Below, piece after piece: positions 5,595 through 12,672 of a DNA stretch of 14,286 nucleotides. The DNA comes from an uncultured Clostridia bacterium (GTDB taxonomy: Bacteria; Bacillota; Clostridia; Oscillospirales; Butyricicoccaceae): the NCBI GenBank assembly GCA_910586575.1, contig CAJUJQ010000081.1, positions 1 through 14,286 on the forward strand, written 5' to 3'. Made by a program: the position numbers and the translations under genes. Each line of letters opens with the position of its first letter. Within the stretch, counting starts at the first letter, position 1. The notes below the pieces were generated by a model, which was not told the DNA's origin, ran no database searches, and was given only the letters and a program-made list of their open reading frames with translations.

Positions 5595-7963
5595 TCTTCG
5601 CTCTCCGTTGTTTCCCCGGTGGCTTTTGCCGATTTCCGAGTTGTCGTTTTTTTCGCAGCCGTTTTCTGAGTGGCGGCAGTCTTTTTCGCCGCTGCCGTTT
5701 TTTTCGTGACCTTTTTGGCGGTCGTTTTCTTTGCGGCGGAGGATTTGGCGGCTTTCTTTTCGCCCTCCTCGGCGGCTTCGGCTGCTTCCTTGGCGGCGGC
5801 ACGCTCGGCGGCCTTGGCGGCGCGCGCTTCGCGGCGGGCGCGGTTCTTCTCGGCTTCTTCGGGCGGGAGTCCTTCCTTGACCAGCTCGGAATAGCCGCAG
5901 CCTTCCCGCAGGCATACGTCGCGGACTTCCTTGGAATCGCGGTCAGTATGCCGGAACAGCGACGAATCACAGGTCGGGCACTTGGTCTTGAGCGGTTTAT
6001 CCCAAGTCATGAATTGGCAGGTCGGGAAGGTGTCGCACGAATAGTAAACGTATCCGCGCGCCGATTTCTTCTTGACGACCTTCGCGCCGCAGACCGGGCA
6101 CGCCGCACCGGTATCCTCGGTGATGGCCTTGGTATTAGAGCACTCCGGGAAGCCCGGACATGCCAGGAACTTGCCGAATCTGCCGATTTTAATCACCATA
6201 TTGCGTCCGCACTTCTCGCAGATCACATCGGTGACTTCGTCCTCGATTTTGATGCGCTGCTTTTCAAGATCCTTTTCGGCCTGTTCCAGCGCGCCCTCGA
6301 AATCGCCGTAAAAATCGTGCAGCAGCCGGATATAATCCAGTTTGCCCGCTTCGACCTCGTCCAGCTTGTGTTCCATATTAGCGGTGAATTCGTAATCGGC
6401 AACCGACTTGAATTTATCGACCAGCAGCCCGGTCACACCCTCGCCAAGCGGGGTGGGGCGCAGGCTCTTGTTTTCCTTGACGACGTAGGAGCGGTCAAGG
6501 ATCGTGGCAATCGTCGGCGCGTAGGTGGACGGACGCCCGATGCCCTTTTCCTCCATCGTGCGAATGAGCGACGCTTCGGTGTATCGCGCGGGCGGCTGGG
6601 TGAAGTGCTGCGCAGGTTCGACCGACTCGGCGCGCAGGCGGTCACGCTCTTCAAAGACCGGGAGCGGCTTGCCCGCTTCGCCCTTGTCGGCATCGTCGGT
6701 GCCCTCCTCATAAACGGCGGTGAAGCCCGCAAACGCAACCGTATGCCCGGACGCGCGGAACACATAGCCTTCGCACAGGATGTCGGCGGAAATGGTGTCA
6801 TAAATCGCCTCGGACATCTGGCAGGCGACAAAGCGCGACCAGATCAGCTTGTAAAGCTTATACTGGTCGGGGGAAAGCGAGCCTTTAATCTCGTCGGGCA
6901 GCAGCGCGACGTTCGACGGGCGGATGGCTTCATGCGCGTCCTGTGCCGCGCCCTTGGTCTTGAACACGCGCGGCTTGCCGGGGTAGTATTCCTCGCCATA
7001 GCGTCCCCGGATAAAGGCGGCAACGGCGGTCGTTGCTTCATCAGCGAGACGCACCGAGTCAGTACGCATATAGGTGATCAAACCGGTCATACCAATTCCC
7101 TCGACATCGACGCCCTCATACAGCTCCTGCGCGACGCTCATCGCGCGGCGCGGGGTCATGTTCAGCTTGCGGGACGCCTCCTGCTGGAGCGTGGAGGTGA
7201 TGAACGGCGCGGGCACGGACTTTTTCTTCTTACCGCGCTTGATGCTGCCGACCGTGAACTCGTTCCCGGAAACCGCCGCCATGACCGTCATCGCCTGTTC
7301 TTCGGTTTTCAGCTCGGCTTTGCCGTTCTGGTCGCCGTAAAAGCGGGCGGTGAATTTGCCGCCCTGTTCGGTCAGGAGCTGTGCGTCAATCGTCCAGTAT
7401 TCCTCGGGGACGAACGCGCGGATTTCCTTTTCCCGGTCGACCACCAGGCGGGTGGCAACCGACTGCACGCGGCCTGCCGACAGCCCGCGCTTGACCTTGC
7501 GCCACAGGAACGGGGACAGGCGGTAGCCGACGATTCGGTCCAGGATGCGGCGTGCCTGCTGGGCGTCAACCAGGTCGATATCCAGGTCGCGCGGATGGTC
7601 AATGCCGTACCGCACGGCGTTTTTGGTGATTTCGTTAAAGGTTACGCGCTTGGAATTGGAATCCTTGAGCTTGAACAGCTCCTTGATGTGCCAGGAAATG
7701 GCTTCGCCCTCGCGATCCGGGTCGGTTGCGAGAAAGACAAACTCGCTTGCCTTCGCCGCCTTGCGCAGCTCGGAAATCAGCTTGTCCTTGCCCTCGATCG
7801 GGATGTATTCGGGCTTGAAATCGTGTTCGAGATCGACGCCCATGGTCTTGCGGGGCAAGTCACGCAGATGACCCATGGATGCCTTGACCGTGTAGTCCGG
7901 GCCGAGATATTTTCCAATCGTTTTCGCCTTCGCGGGCGACTCGACGATGACCAGTTTTGACAT
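5591..7963 (-). CDS. topA: DNA topoisomerase I with long basic C-terminal tail
   Basis: A 790-residue type IA topoisomerase that relaxes negative supercoils. The TOPRIM domain is at the N-terminus, with Glu8 (V-E-S-P-A-K-A) and D-P-D-R-E-G-E at 81-87. The catalytic Tyr298 lies in G-L-I-T-Y-M-R-T-D-S. Three four-cysteine zinc ribbons follow: Cys582/585/602/608, Cys622/625/643/649 and Cys662/665/684/689. The last 91 residues (700-790) are low-complexity. First comes an Ala/Glu/Arg helix-like stretch, then Lys-Lys-Thr-Ala repeats resembling a histone H1 tail, ending in an acidic T-E-S-E-E. The ATG follows GGAGG. It lies 79 bp after dprA and overlaps trmFO. Such Lys-rich tails are known from actinobacterial TopA and are less usual in Firmicutes. 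Confidence 0.98.
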   Translation of the reverse strand: MSKLVIVESPAKAKTIGKYLGPDYTVKASMGHLRDLPRKTMGVDLEHDFKPEYIPIEGKDKLISELRKAAKASEFVFLATDPDREGEAISWHIKELFKLKDSNSKRVTFNEITKNAVRYGIDHPRDLDIDLVDAQQARRILDRIVGYRLSPFLWRKVKRGLSAGRVQSVATRLVVDREKEIRAFVPEEYWTIDAQLLTEQGGKFTARFYGDQNGKAELKTEEQAMTVMAAVSGNEFTVGSIKRGKKKKSVPAPFITSTLQQEASRKLNMTPRRAMSVAQELYEGVDVEGIGMTGLITYMRTDSVRLADEATTAVAAFIRGRYGEEYYPGKPRVFKTKGAAQDAHEAIRPSNVALLPDEIKGSLSPDQYKLYKLIWSRFVACQMSEAIYDTISADILCEGYVFRASGHTVAFAGFTAVYEEGTDDADKGEAGKPLPVFEERDRLRAESVEPAQHFTQPPARYTEASLIRTMEEKGIGRPSTYAPTIATILDRSYVVKENKSLRPTPLGEGVTGLLVDKFKSVADYEFTANMEHKLDEVEAGKLDYIRLLHDFYGDFEGALEQAEKDLEKQRIKIEDEVTDVICEKCGRNMVIKIGRFGKFLACPGFPECSNTKAITEDTGAACPVCGAKVVKKKSARGYVYYSCDTFPTCQFMTWDKPLKTKCPTCDSSLFRHTDRDSKEVRDVCLREGCGYSELVKEGLPPEEAEKNRARREARAAKAAERAAAKEAAEAAEEGEKKAAKSSAAKKTTAKKVTKKTAAAKKTAATQKTAAKKTTTRKSAKATGETTESEE

Positions 7964-7992
7964 AGTTTGCCTCCAAAAAAATGATCTATCAA

Positions 7993-8009
7993 ATCACCGG
8001 AAAAACCGG
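7993..8009. other. Short hairpin in the dprA-topA spacer
   Basis: CACCGG and CCGGTG flank a five-base A/T loop in the 79-bp spacer. On the minus strand the run of T's precedes the hairpin and only ATTTGAT follows it, so it is at best a weak terminator after dprA. The plus-strand reading has no U-run either. No convincing topA promoter was seen here, so topA is probably read from upstream at least in part. Confidence 0.4.
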
Positions 8010-8042
8010 TGTAAAAAACATAAAACTTTGAGAATACAAATC

Positions 8043-9332
8043 TCAGCAAAGGGAAATCATGCCGCCCTCGTTGCGGAGCAGCCCGTTCAGCTCCAGCATG
8101 GTCACCTGTGACAGCAGCTGCGCTGGCGGAAGCCCGGTTGCGGCAATCAGCTGGTCGGTGCTTTGCGCGCCCGCGCGGACGGCTTCCAGCACGCGCTGTT
8201 CCTCCGGATTCAGGTTTGGCGGCGCCTTTACAGGCTCCGGTGTGGGTTCCAGCAGGGAAGAAGCCGCTTTCAGCGGCAGGTCGGACAGCTGCGGGGGTTC
8301 CGGCTCCGGCGCGGGTTGTGGTTCCGGGGCCTCCGGCTTTTCGCGTTCTGCGCGCGGCGGCGCGGGGGATTGCTTTTGTTTTGGTTCGGCCGCGGACAGG
8401 CGCATACCGGTCAGCCCGCTGAACACCTGGGCAATCCGCCGTTCCTCCGGTGGGTCGCGCAAAAGGGTGCTGTAGGCGTGCACCAGCTGGATCGGGTCGG
8501 TCAGCAGGTCGGCGGCATGGTCGCGGATGAGCGCGTTGCAGCCCGCGGAAAGCCGTTCATCCAGCCGTCCGGGGACGGCGTAAACATCGCGCCCCTGTTC
8601 GAGCGCCAAACGCGCGGTAATCAGCGCGCCCGAGCGTTCCGGGGCTTCAATCACGATGGTCGCGACGGAAAGGCCGCTGATAATGCGGTTCCTGTGCGGG
8701 AAATGCCAGCTTGCCGGTTCGGTTCCCGGCGGATATTCGCTGACCAGCGTGCCGGCGAAGCGTAGGTCGTCATACAGGCGCCTGTTTTCATAGGGGTAAC
8801 AGACATCGACGCCGCAGCCGAGTACCGCGACCGTTCCGCCCGCCAGCAGCGCGGCCTGGTTGGCTGCGCCGTCCACTCCGGCAGCCATGCCGGAAACGAC
8901 CAGAAAGCCGCTTGCAGTCAGGCTGGCGGCGAATTTGCTTGCCATCAGCCGTCCGTAGCTTTGCGCCTTCCGGCTTCCGACGATAGAAATCATCGGGCGG
9001 GCGTCCCATGCGGGCTGTTTGCCGTACCAATAGAGCACCAGCGGCGGGTCGTAGATATTGCGCAGGCGGCTCGGGTAGCCGCTGTCGCCCAAGGTCAGGA
9101 TATGAATATCCTGCCGGGCGCATTCCTCAATCAAGCGGTCGGATTCGTCGAGGTCCTTATCACACAGGGCGTTGACCTGTGCGGCGGTCAGCCCGCCGCA
9201 CATCAGCAGCGAACCGCGGCTTGCCGAATAGACGGCTTCCGGATCGCCGTAATGTTCCAGGAGGGCGGTTGCGACGCGTGAGCCAATGTTGGGCCGGTTG
9301 GCCAGCCACAACCAGTATACGCGAGGAGCCAT
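8043..9332 (-). CDS. dprA: DNA-processing protein DprA (Smf)
   Basis: A 429-residue protein that binds incoming single-stranded DNA during natural transformation and loads RecA; it is also kept in species not known to be competent. A helical N-terminal domain (about 1-75) precedes the Rossmann-like core. The core carries I-V-G-S-R-K-A-Q-S-Y-G (117-127), S-G-M-A-A-G-V-D (147-154), F-P-H-R-N-R-I-I-S-G-L-S (211-222) and S-G-A-L-I-T-A-R (234-241). Residues 316-372 form a Pro/Glu/Ala-rich linker to a C-terminal winged helix (about 373-429). The linker explains why it is longer than typical DprA. The ATG has AAAGGGGA upstream, and a strong hairpin lies just ahead of that. It sits upstream of topA as in other Firmicutes. 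Confidence 0.96.
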   Translation of the reverse strand: MAPRVYWLWLANRPNIGSRVATALLEHYGDPEAVYSASRGSLLMCGGLTAAQVNALCDKDLDESDRLIEECARQDIHILTLGDSGYPSRLRNIYDPPLVLYWYGKQPAWDARPMISIVGSRKAQSYGRLMASKFAASLTASGFLVVSGMAAGVDGAANQAALLAGGTVAVLGCGVDVCYPYENRRLYDDLRFAGTLVSEYPPGTEPASWHFPHRNRIISGLSVATIVIEAPERSGALITARLALEQGRDVYAVPGRLDERLSAGCNALIRDHAADLLTDPIQLVHAYSTLLRDPPEERRIAQVFSGLTGMRLSAAEPKQKQSPAPPRAEREKPEAPEPQPAPEPEPPQLSDLPLKAASSLLEPTPEPVKAPPNLNPEEQRVLEAVRAGAQSTDQLIAATGLPPAQLLSQVTMLELNGLLRNEGGMISLC

Positions 9333-9352
9333 GTTGTCATTCCCCTTTCACA

Positions 9353-9400
9353 GCCGCTCCGGAAATAATCGCAGATAAATACGCATATTTCCGCAGCGGC
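9353..9400 (-). other. Long hairpin just ahead of the dprA ribosome binding site
   Basis: Arms 9353-9367 and 9386-9400 pair over 14 bp with a single C-C mismatch (GCCGCT and CGGAAATA with their complements), closing an 18-base loop. It ends a few bases before AAAGGGGA of dprA and lies about 20 bases after the methyltransferase stop. No U-run follows, so it is not a classical terminator. It may affect dprA translation or message stability. Confidence 0.6.
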
Positions 9401-9422
9401 CGGTATCAATTCCAAAAGGTTG

Positions 9423-10196
9423 TTAAAGATACGGTTTCCGCAGTTCCCAGATGAGCAGGGAAGCGGCTACACCGGCGTTCAGGGATTCCGCGTGCCCGGA
9501 CATCGGGATAATCAGGCTGCGGTCGCAGAGGGCGAGAGCTTCCGGGGAAACGCCGTGGCCTTCGCTGCCGACGATGACCGCGCATTCTCCGAGCGCGGTT
9601 TCGGTGATCGGGACGCTGTCCTCATGCAGCGCAGCCGCGTACACGGGAAGCCCCTGCGCGCGCAGGGCTTCTGCCGCCCGCGCGAACGGGAGCCGGTACA
9701 GCGGCTGGCGGAAAAGCGCCCCCATCGTTGCGCGCACCACCTTGGGGGCGGTGGGGTCGGCGCAGCCCTCACAGAGGATCACGGCTTCCAGCCCGAACGC
9801 GTCGGCGGTGCGGATGATGGTACCCAGGTTGCCGGGGTCCTGCACGCCGTCAAGCAGCAAAGCGGAGCGCACGCGCGGCAGTTCGCCGGAAACCACCGGG
9901 CTTTCGCAGCTGAAGATAACGCCTTGGGGCGTCTCGACATCGCTTGCCAGCGCAAAGAGGCGCGGTTCCGCCGCAAAAAGCGTCGCGCCATGCGCTTCTG
10001 CCTGCGCGCAAAGCGGGGAAAGGCTGTCGTTGCGCAGGAGCACGGTTTTCACTTGCGTACCGGCGGTCAAAGCCTCCCCGAGCAGCTTCTCGCCTTCGCA
10101 GACCATTTCACCAGTAGTACGGCGGTATTTTTTGTCCCTTGCGAGCCGGGCAAGATGGCGGATGGTGCCGTTTTGGCGGCTTTCAATCGGGGTCAT
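9423..10196 (-). CDS. SpoU/TrmH-family RNA 2'-O-ribose methyltransferase
   Basis: A 257-residue SPOUT methyltransferase that transfers a methyl group from SAM to a ribose 2'-OH of rRNA or tRNA. An N-terminal substrate-binding domain (about 5-95) precedes the knotted catalytic domain. Motif 1 is D-G-V-Q-D-P-G-N-L-G-T-I-I-R-T-A (116-131, Asn123 and Arg129). Motif 2 is V-G-S-E-G-H-G-V (209-216). Motif 3 is I-P-M-S-G-H-A-E-S-L-N-A-G-V-A (230-244). It resembles the RlmB/YsgA group of 23S rRNA enzymes, but the target nucleotide cannot be read from sequence. Its ATG overlaps the ktrA stop as ATGA, with only a weak AAGGTTGGG site, so translation probably depends on ktrA. It lies 90 bp upstream of dprA. 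Confidence 0.93.
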   Translation of the reverse strand: MTPIESRQNGTIRHLARLARDKKYRRTTGEMVCEGEKLLGEALTAGTQVKTVLLRNDSLSPLCAQAEAHGATLFAAEPRLFALASDVETPQGVIFSCESPVVSGELPRVRSALLLDGVQDPGNLGTIIRTADAFGLEAVILCEGCADPTAPKVVRATMGALFRQPLYRLPFARAAEALRAQGLPVYAAALHEDSVPITETALGECAVIVGSEGHGVSPEALALCDRSLIIPMSGHAESLNAGVAASLLIWELRKPYL

Positions 10197-10849
10197 GCGC
10201 GTTTCCCAACCTTTTCGAGGTCCTCATTGGTACCGATCATCACAAGGACCAAATCGGCAGTCAGCGGTGCCGTAGGGTTCGGGCTGAGGCTGAGCTTTTC
10301 ACTGTCCTTGTCGCGGGTAGCGAGGACGGTTACGCCGTATTTCGCGCGGACATTCAGCTGGATTAAGTTCTTGCCAAGCCATTTTTCGGGAACAGGCAGC
10401 TCTGCAATGGAAAAATCATCGGTGACGCTCACATAATCAAGGAAAGAGCGCATGCTGAGGGTACGCGCAAGCCGCATGCCCATCTGTTCCTCGGGGAACA
10501 CGATTTCGTCGGCCCCGACGCGCTGGAGCACCAGCCGGTGCAGGCTGTTGCGCGCCTTGGCGATGACGTGGGGGACACCGGCTTCTTTGAGCAGCGCGGT
10601 AGCCAGCACGCTGTCCTCAATATCGGAAGCGACGGCGACGATGGCGCAGTCAAAATTCCGCGCACCGGCGGCGTTGAGGACAGCTTCCTCGGTTGCGTCG
10701 CCGATAATTGAGTGGGTTACTTCATCCGCGATATGCTGCACAGCGTCGGCGTCGCGGTCAATTACAAGTACTTCATTGCCAAGCTCGCAAAGCTTCCGGG
10801 CAATGGCGCGCCCGAACCTTCCAAGGCCTATAATCAGGAACGATTTCAT
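10193..10849 (-). CDS. ktrA: Potassium uptake regulatory subunit KtrA (RCK protein)
   Basis: A 218-residue cytosolic RCK protein that forms the nucleotide-gated ring beneath KtrB. The N-terminal Rossmann domain starts F-L-I-I-G-L-G-R-F-G-R, a G-x-G-x-x-G dinucleotide motif at 8-13, with the acidic ribose-binding Asp31 in V-L-V-I-D-R-D. The RCK_C domain spans about 139-218. In Bacillus, ATP or ADP in the N-domain opens or closes the channel and cyclic di-AMP binds RCK_C. Similar binding here is inferred. The ATG follows AAAGGAG. It lies 156 bp downstream of ktrB and overlaps the SpoU-type gene by 4 bp. Length suits KtrA/KtrC rather than the double-length TrkA of E. coli. Confidence 0.93.
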   Translation of the reverse strand: MKSFLIIGLGRFGRAIARKLCELGNEVLVIDRDADAVQHIADEVTHSIIGDATEEAVLNAAGARNFDCAIVAVASDIEDSVLATALLKEAGVPHVIAKARNSLHRLVLQRVGADEIVFPEEQMGMRLARTLSMRSFLDYVSVTDDFSIAELPVPEKWLGKNLIQLNVRAKYGVTVLATRDKDSEKLSLSPNPTAPLTADLVLVMIGTNEDLEKVGKRA

Positions 10850-10920
10850 TCCATTTTCTCCTTTCTGTTATCGCCAAGGGGGATTTCCGCGGGGTGTTTT
10901 GTCGTGGTTTATTCAGCGCT

Positions 10921-10955
10921 GACCAGCCCGCCACAACAACGACGGCGGGCTGGTC
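10921..10955. other. Perfect 12-bp hairpin in the ktrB-ktrA spacer
   Basis: GACCAGCCCGCC (10921-10932) and its exact complement (10944-10955) flank an 11-base loop. Neither strand has a U-run after it (AGCGCTG on the minus strand, GGGGGAC on the plus), so it is not a standard intrinsic terminator. It sits 71 bases ahead of the ktrA start. It could stabilise the ktrB 3' end, slow polymerase or set the KtrB:KtrA ratio. Confidence 0.6.
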
Positions 10956-11005
10956 GGGGGACATCATTTATATAAGGTATACCGTGATTTTCACAGCATA
11001 AATCG

Positions 11006-12364
11006 TTAACCCACCATGACCTGGCCGTCCGGATAAGTAATTTTCGGCGGTGACTGCCGACGCATCAGGACGCCAACGCCAAGGGTCAGTACGCCCACGC
11101 GCCCGAAGTACATCAGCGCGATGAGCAGGCAATGGGAAAAGACAGACAGCCCGGGGGTAATGCCGGTAGACAGCCCGGCGGTGCCAAAGGCCGAAGCCAC
11201 TTCATACAGGCACGGCAGCAGGGGAAGACCTTCGATATGGGACATCAGGATAGAGCCGCCGAACGCGAAAACCGTACCGACGACCAGCATGGTGATGGCA
11301 TTCATAATGGCGCGCGGCGCAATGCGGCGGCCAAAGGCGACGACCTCGGTTTTCCCGCAAATCGCCGTCCAGGCAGTCATGAGCAGCACCGCAATGGTGA
11401 CGGTTTTCAAGCCGCCCGCCGTCGAGCCGGGGGAACCGCCGATCAGCATCATCACGACCGCCATTCCCAGGCTGGAATCGGTCAGCGCACCCTGGTCAAG
11501 CCCGCCAAAGCCTGCCGTGCGCAGGGTAACGGACTGGAACCCGGCGGCAATCAGCTTTCCCGGCGTGTCGAGCGCGCCCAGGGTGGCAGGGTTGCCCCAT
11601 TCAAACCACAGGGTCAGAACCCAGCCGAGCAAAATGAGGGCAGCGGTTGTGATGAGGGCCAGCTTGGTATGCAGCCGGAAACGCCGGAATTTGCGTTTTT
11701 CGTAAACGTCGCTCCATACGAAGAATCCCAGCCCGCCAATCACAATCAGCGCCATGAGTGTTAAGCATACAAATGGGTCGTCTACATAGGCGCTTACCGA
11801 AGCAAACGCTTTTTCTTCACCTAACAGGTCGAAACCCGCGTTACAGAAGGCTGAAACCGAGTGGAAAATACCAAGCTTAATTCCCTTTATCAGACCGAAA
11901 TCAAAGGAGAACCGGCATGCCAGGATGACTGCGCCGGCCCCTTCAAAAAGCAATGTGCCCAGCAGCACCCGCCGCGTCAGGCGGACGATGCCCGCCGGGT
12001 CGTTCAGGTTCAGCCCGGTTGACAGCACCATGCGTTCCCGCAGGGTAATCGTGCGCCGCGTCAGCAGCGAGAACAGCGTTGCCATTGTCATAAAGCCCAG
12101 CCCGCCGACCTGAATCAGCAGCAGAATGACAAGCTGTCCGAAGCCGCTCCAATACTGCGCCGTATCGACCAGCACCAGTCCGGTCACGCAGGTTGCGCTG
12201 GTTGCGGTGAACAGTGCGATCATAGGGGAGGTCCAGGCTCCCGTGCGGGAGGCCAGCGGCGTGGACAACAGTACCGCGCCGAACAGGATAACCGCCAGAA
12301 ACCCGGCCACCATCATCAGTGCCGGACGGAAACCGCCGGTTTTCCGCTTAAACCAATCATGCAA
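11006..12364 (-). CDS. ktrB: Potassium uptake transmembrane subunit KtrB (TrkH/Ktr family), TTG start
   Basis: A 452-residue membrane protein with four M1-P-M2 repeats forming the potassium path. The four pore loops are visible: T-S-A-T-C-V-T-G-L (55-63), S-A-F-C-N-A-G-F (171-178), T-L-R-T-A-G-F (280-286) and S-A-F-G-T-A-G-L-S-T-G (391-401). Each carries the selectivity-filter glycine. The G-G-S-P-G-S-T-A-G-G gating loop is at 309-318. I chose TTG at 12362-12364 because AGAAGGGA precedes it by about seven bases and KtrB length then fits. The ATG at 12538 lies upstream of the promoter -35 box and so cannot be on that transcript. ktrA follows. Potassium or cyclic di-AMP control is plausible, but no known riboswitch motif was recognised in the leader. 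Confidence 0.93.
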   Translation of the reverse strand: MHDWFKRKTGGFRPALMMVAGFLAVILFGAVLLSTPLASRTGAWTSPMIALFTATSATCVTGLVLVDTAQYWSGFGQLVILLLIQVGGLGFMTMATLFSLLTRRTITLRERMVLSTGLNLNDPAGIVRLTRRVLLGTLLFEGAGAVILACRFSFDFGLIKGIKLGIFHSVSAFCNAGFDLLGEEKAFASVSAYVDDPFVCLTLMALIVIGGLGFFVWSDVYEKRKFRRFRLHTKLALITTAALILLGWVLTLWFEWGNPATLGALDTPGKLIAAGFQSVTLRTAGFGGLDQGALTDSSLGMAVVMMLIGGSPGSTAGGLKTVTIAVLLMTAWTAICGKTEVVAFGRRIAPRAIMNAITMLVVGTVFAFGGSILMSHIEGLPLLPCLYEVASAFGTAGLSTGITPGLSVFSHCLLIALMYFGRVGVLTLGVGVLMRRQSPPKITYPDGQVMVG

Positions 12365-12496
12365 ACCGTATCCCTTCTCTCGTCTCTTGATGTCGCTGAT
12401 ATTGAAAAGCCTGTATGGTTGCTCCGTGTGCAGGCTGATTCCTTCGGTGTTTTGGCAGGCGCATTGCCGGATATGGAAATGGCCAAGCCCCTGTGT
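12365..12496 (-). other. Long ktrB leader with a terminator-like hairpin
   Basis: From the predicted start point to the TTG codon there are about 130 untranslated bases. AGCCTG (12431-12436) can pair with CAGGCT (12408-12413) across a 17-base loop, followed by TTTTC on the minus strand. This is a weak terminator-like element. TTGGC and GCCAA upstream can also pair. I looked for the conserved cores of the cyclic di-AMP (ydaO) riboswitch and did not find them. Confidence 0.4.
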
Positions 12497-12502
12497 TACC
12501 TT

Positions 12503-12531
12503 ATGATAGCATATAAATTCCCGTTCGTCAA
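12503..12531 (-). promoter_or_regulatory. Sigma-A promoter of ktrB
   Basis: On the minus strand there is TTGACG (12526-12531), a 17-bp spacer ending TGC, and TATCAT (12503-12508), an extended -10. Its position downstream of the ATG at 12538 decides against that start for ktrB. Confidence 0.82.
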
Positions 12532-12578
12532 ACCTCATTTTATCCGGATAAAGCGGCGGCGGGAAAGGGCAGGGGAAA

Positions 12579-12611
12579 GCCTGTCCGGATTAAGAATCAA
12601 TCCGGACAGGC
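12579..12611 (-). terminator. Terminator of the FAD-dependent dehydrogenase gene
   Basis: A perfect 13-bp stem, GCCTGTCCGGATT with its complement, closes a 7-base loop. On the minus strand it is followed by TTTCCCC, a short U-run. It lies 61 bases after the stop codon of the upstream gene and ahead of the ktrB promoter, separating the two units. The 308-bp gap 12365-12672 holds this terminator, the ktrB promoter and the ktrB leader. Confidence 0.82.
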
Positions 12612-12672
12612 CGTTCAAAATGTGAAATATGTTTACCGTGCGAAATTACTTTGTACGTACAGGGTGCTATCC

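Noticed and set aside
5595..5915. N-terminal extension of trmFO by about 107 codons
   Set aside because: The extension lies in the topA tail in another frame, and its Arg/Lys/Pro-rich content is not protein-like. The ATG at 5594 gives the family length and the FAD motif at the right place.
5948..7960. A 670-codon plus-strand open frame opposite topA
   Set aside because: It is the shadow of topA, produced by GC-rich codon use. It has no recognisable domain and no ribosome binding site, and topA is intact with all motifs.
10956..11000. AT-rich TATATAA stretch as a ktrA promoter
   Set aside because: A -10-like sequence is present, but no acceptable -35 lies at 16-18 bp. ktrA is more likely read from the ktrB promoter.
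12365..12496. A ydaO (cyclic di-AMP) riboswitch ahead of ktrB
   Set aside because: Expected by function, but the conserved cores of that riboswitch were not found by eye. An Rfam covariance search would settle it.
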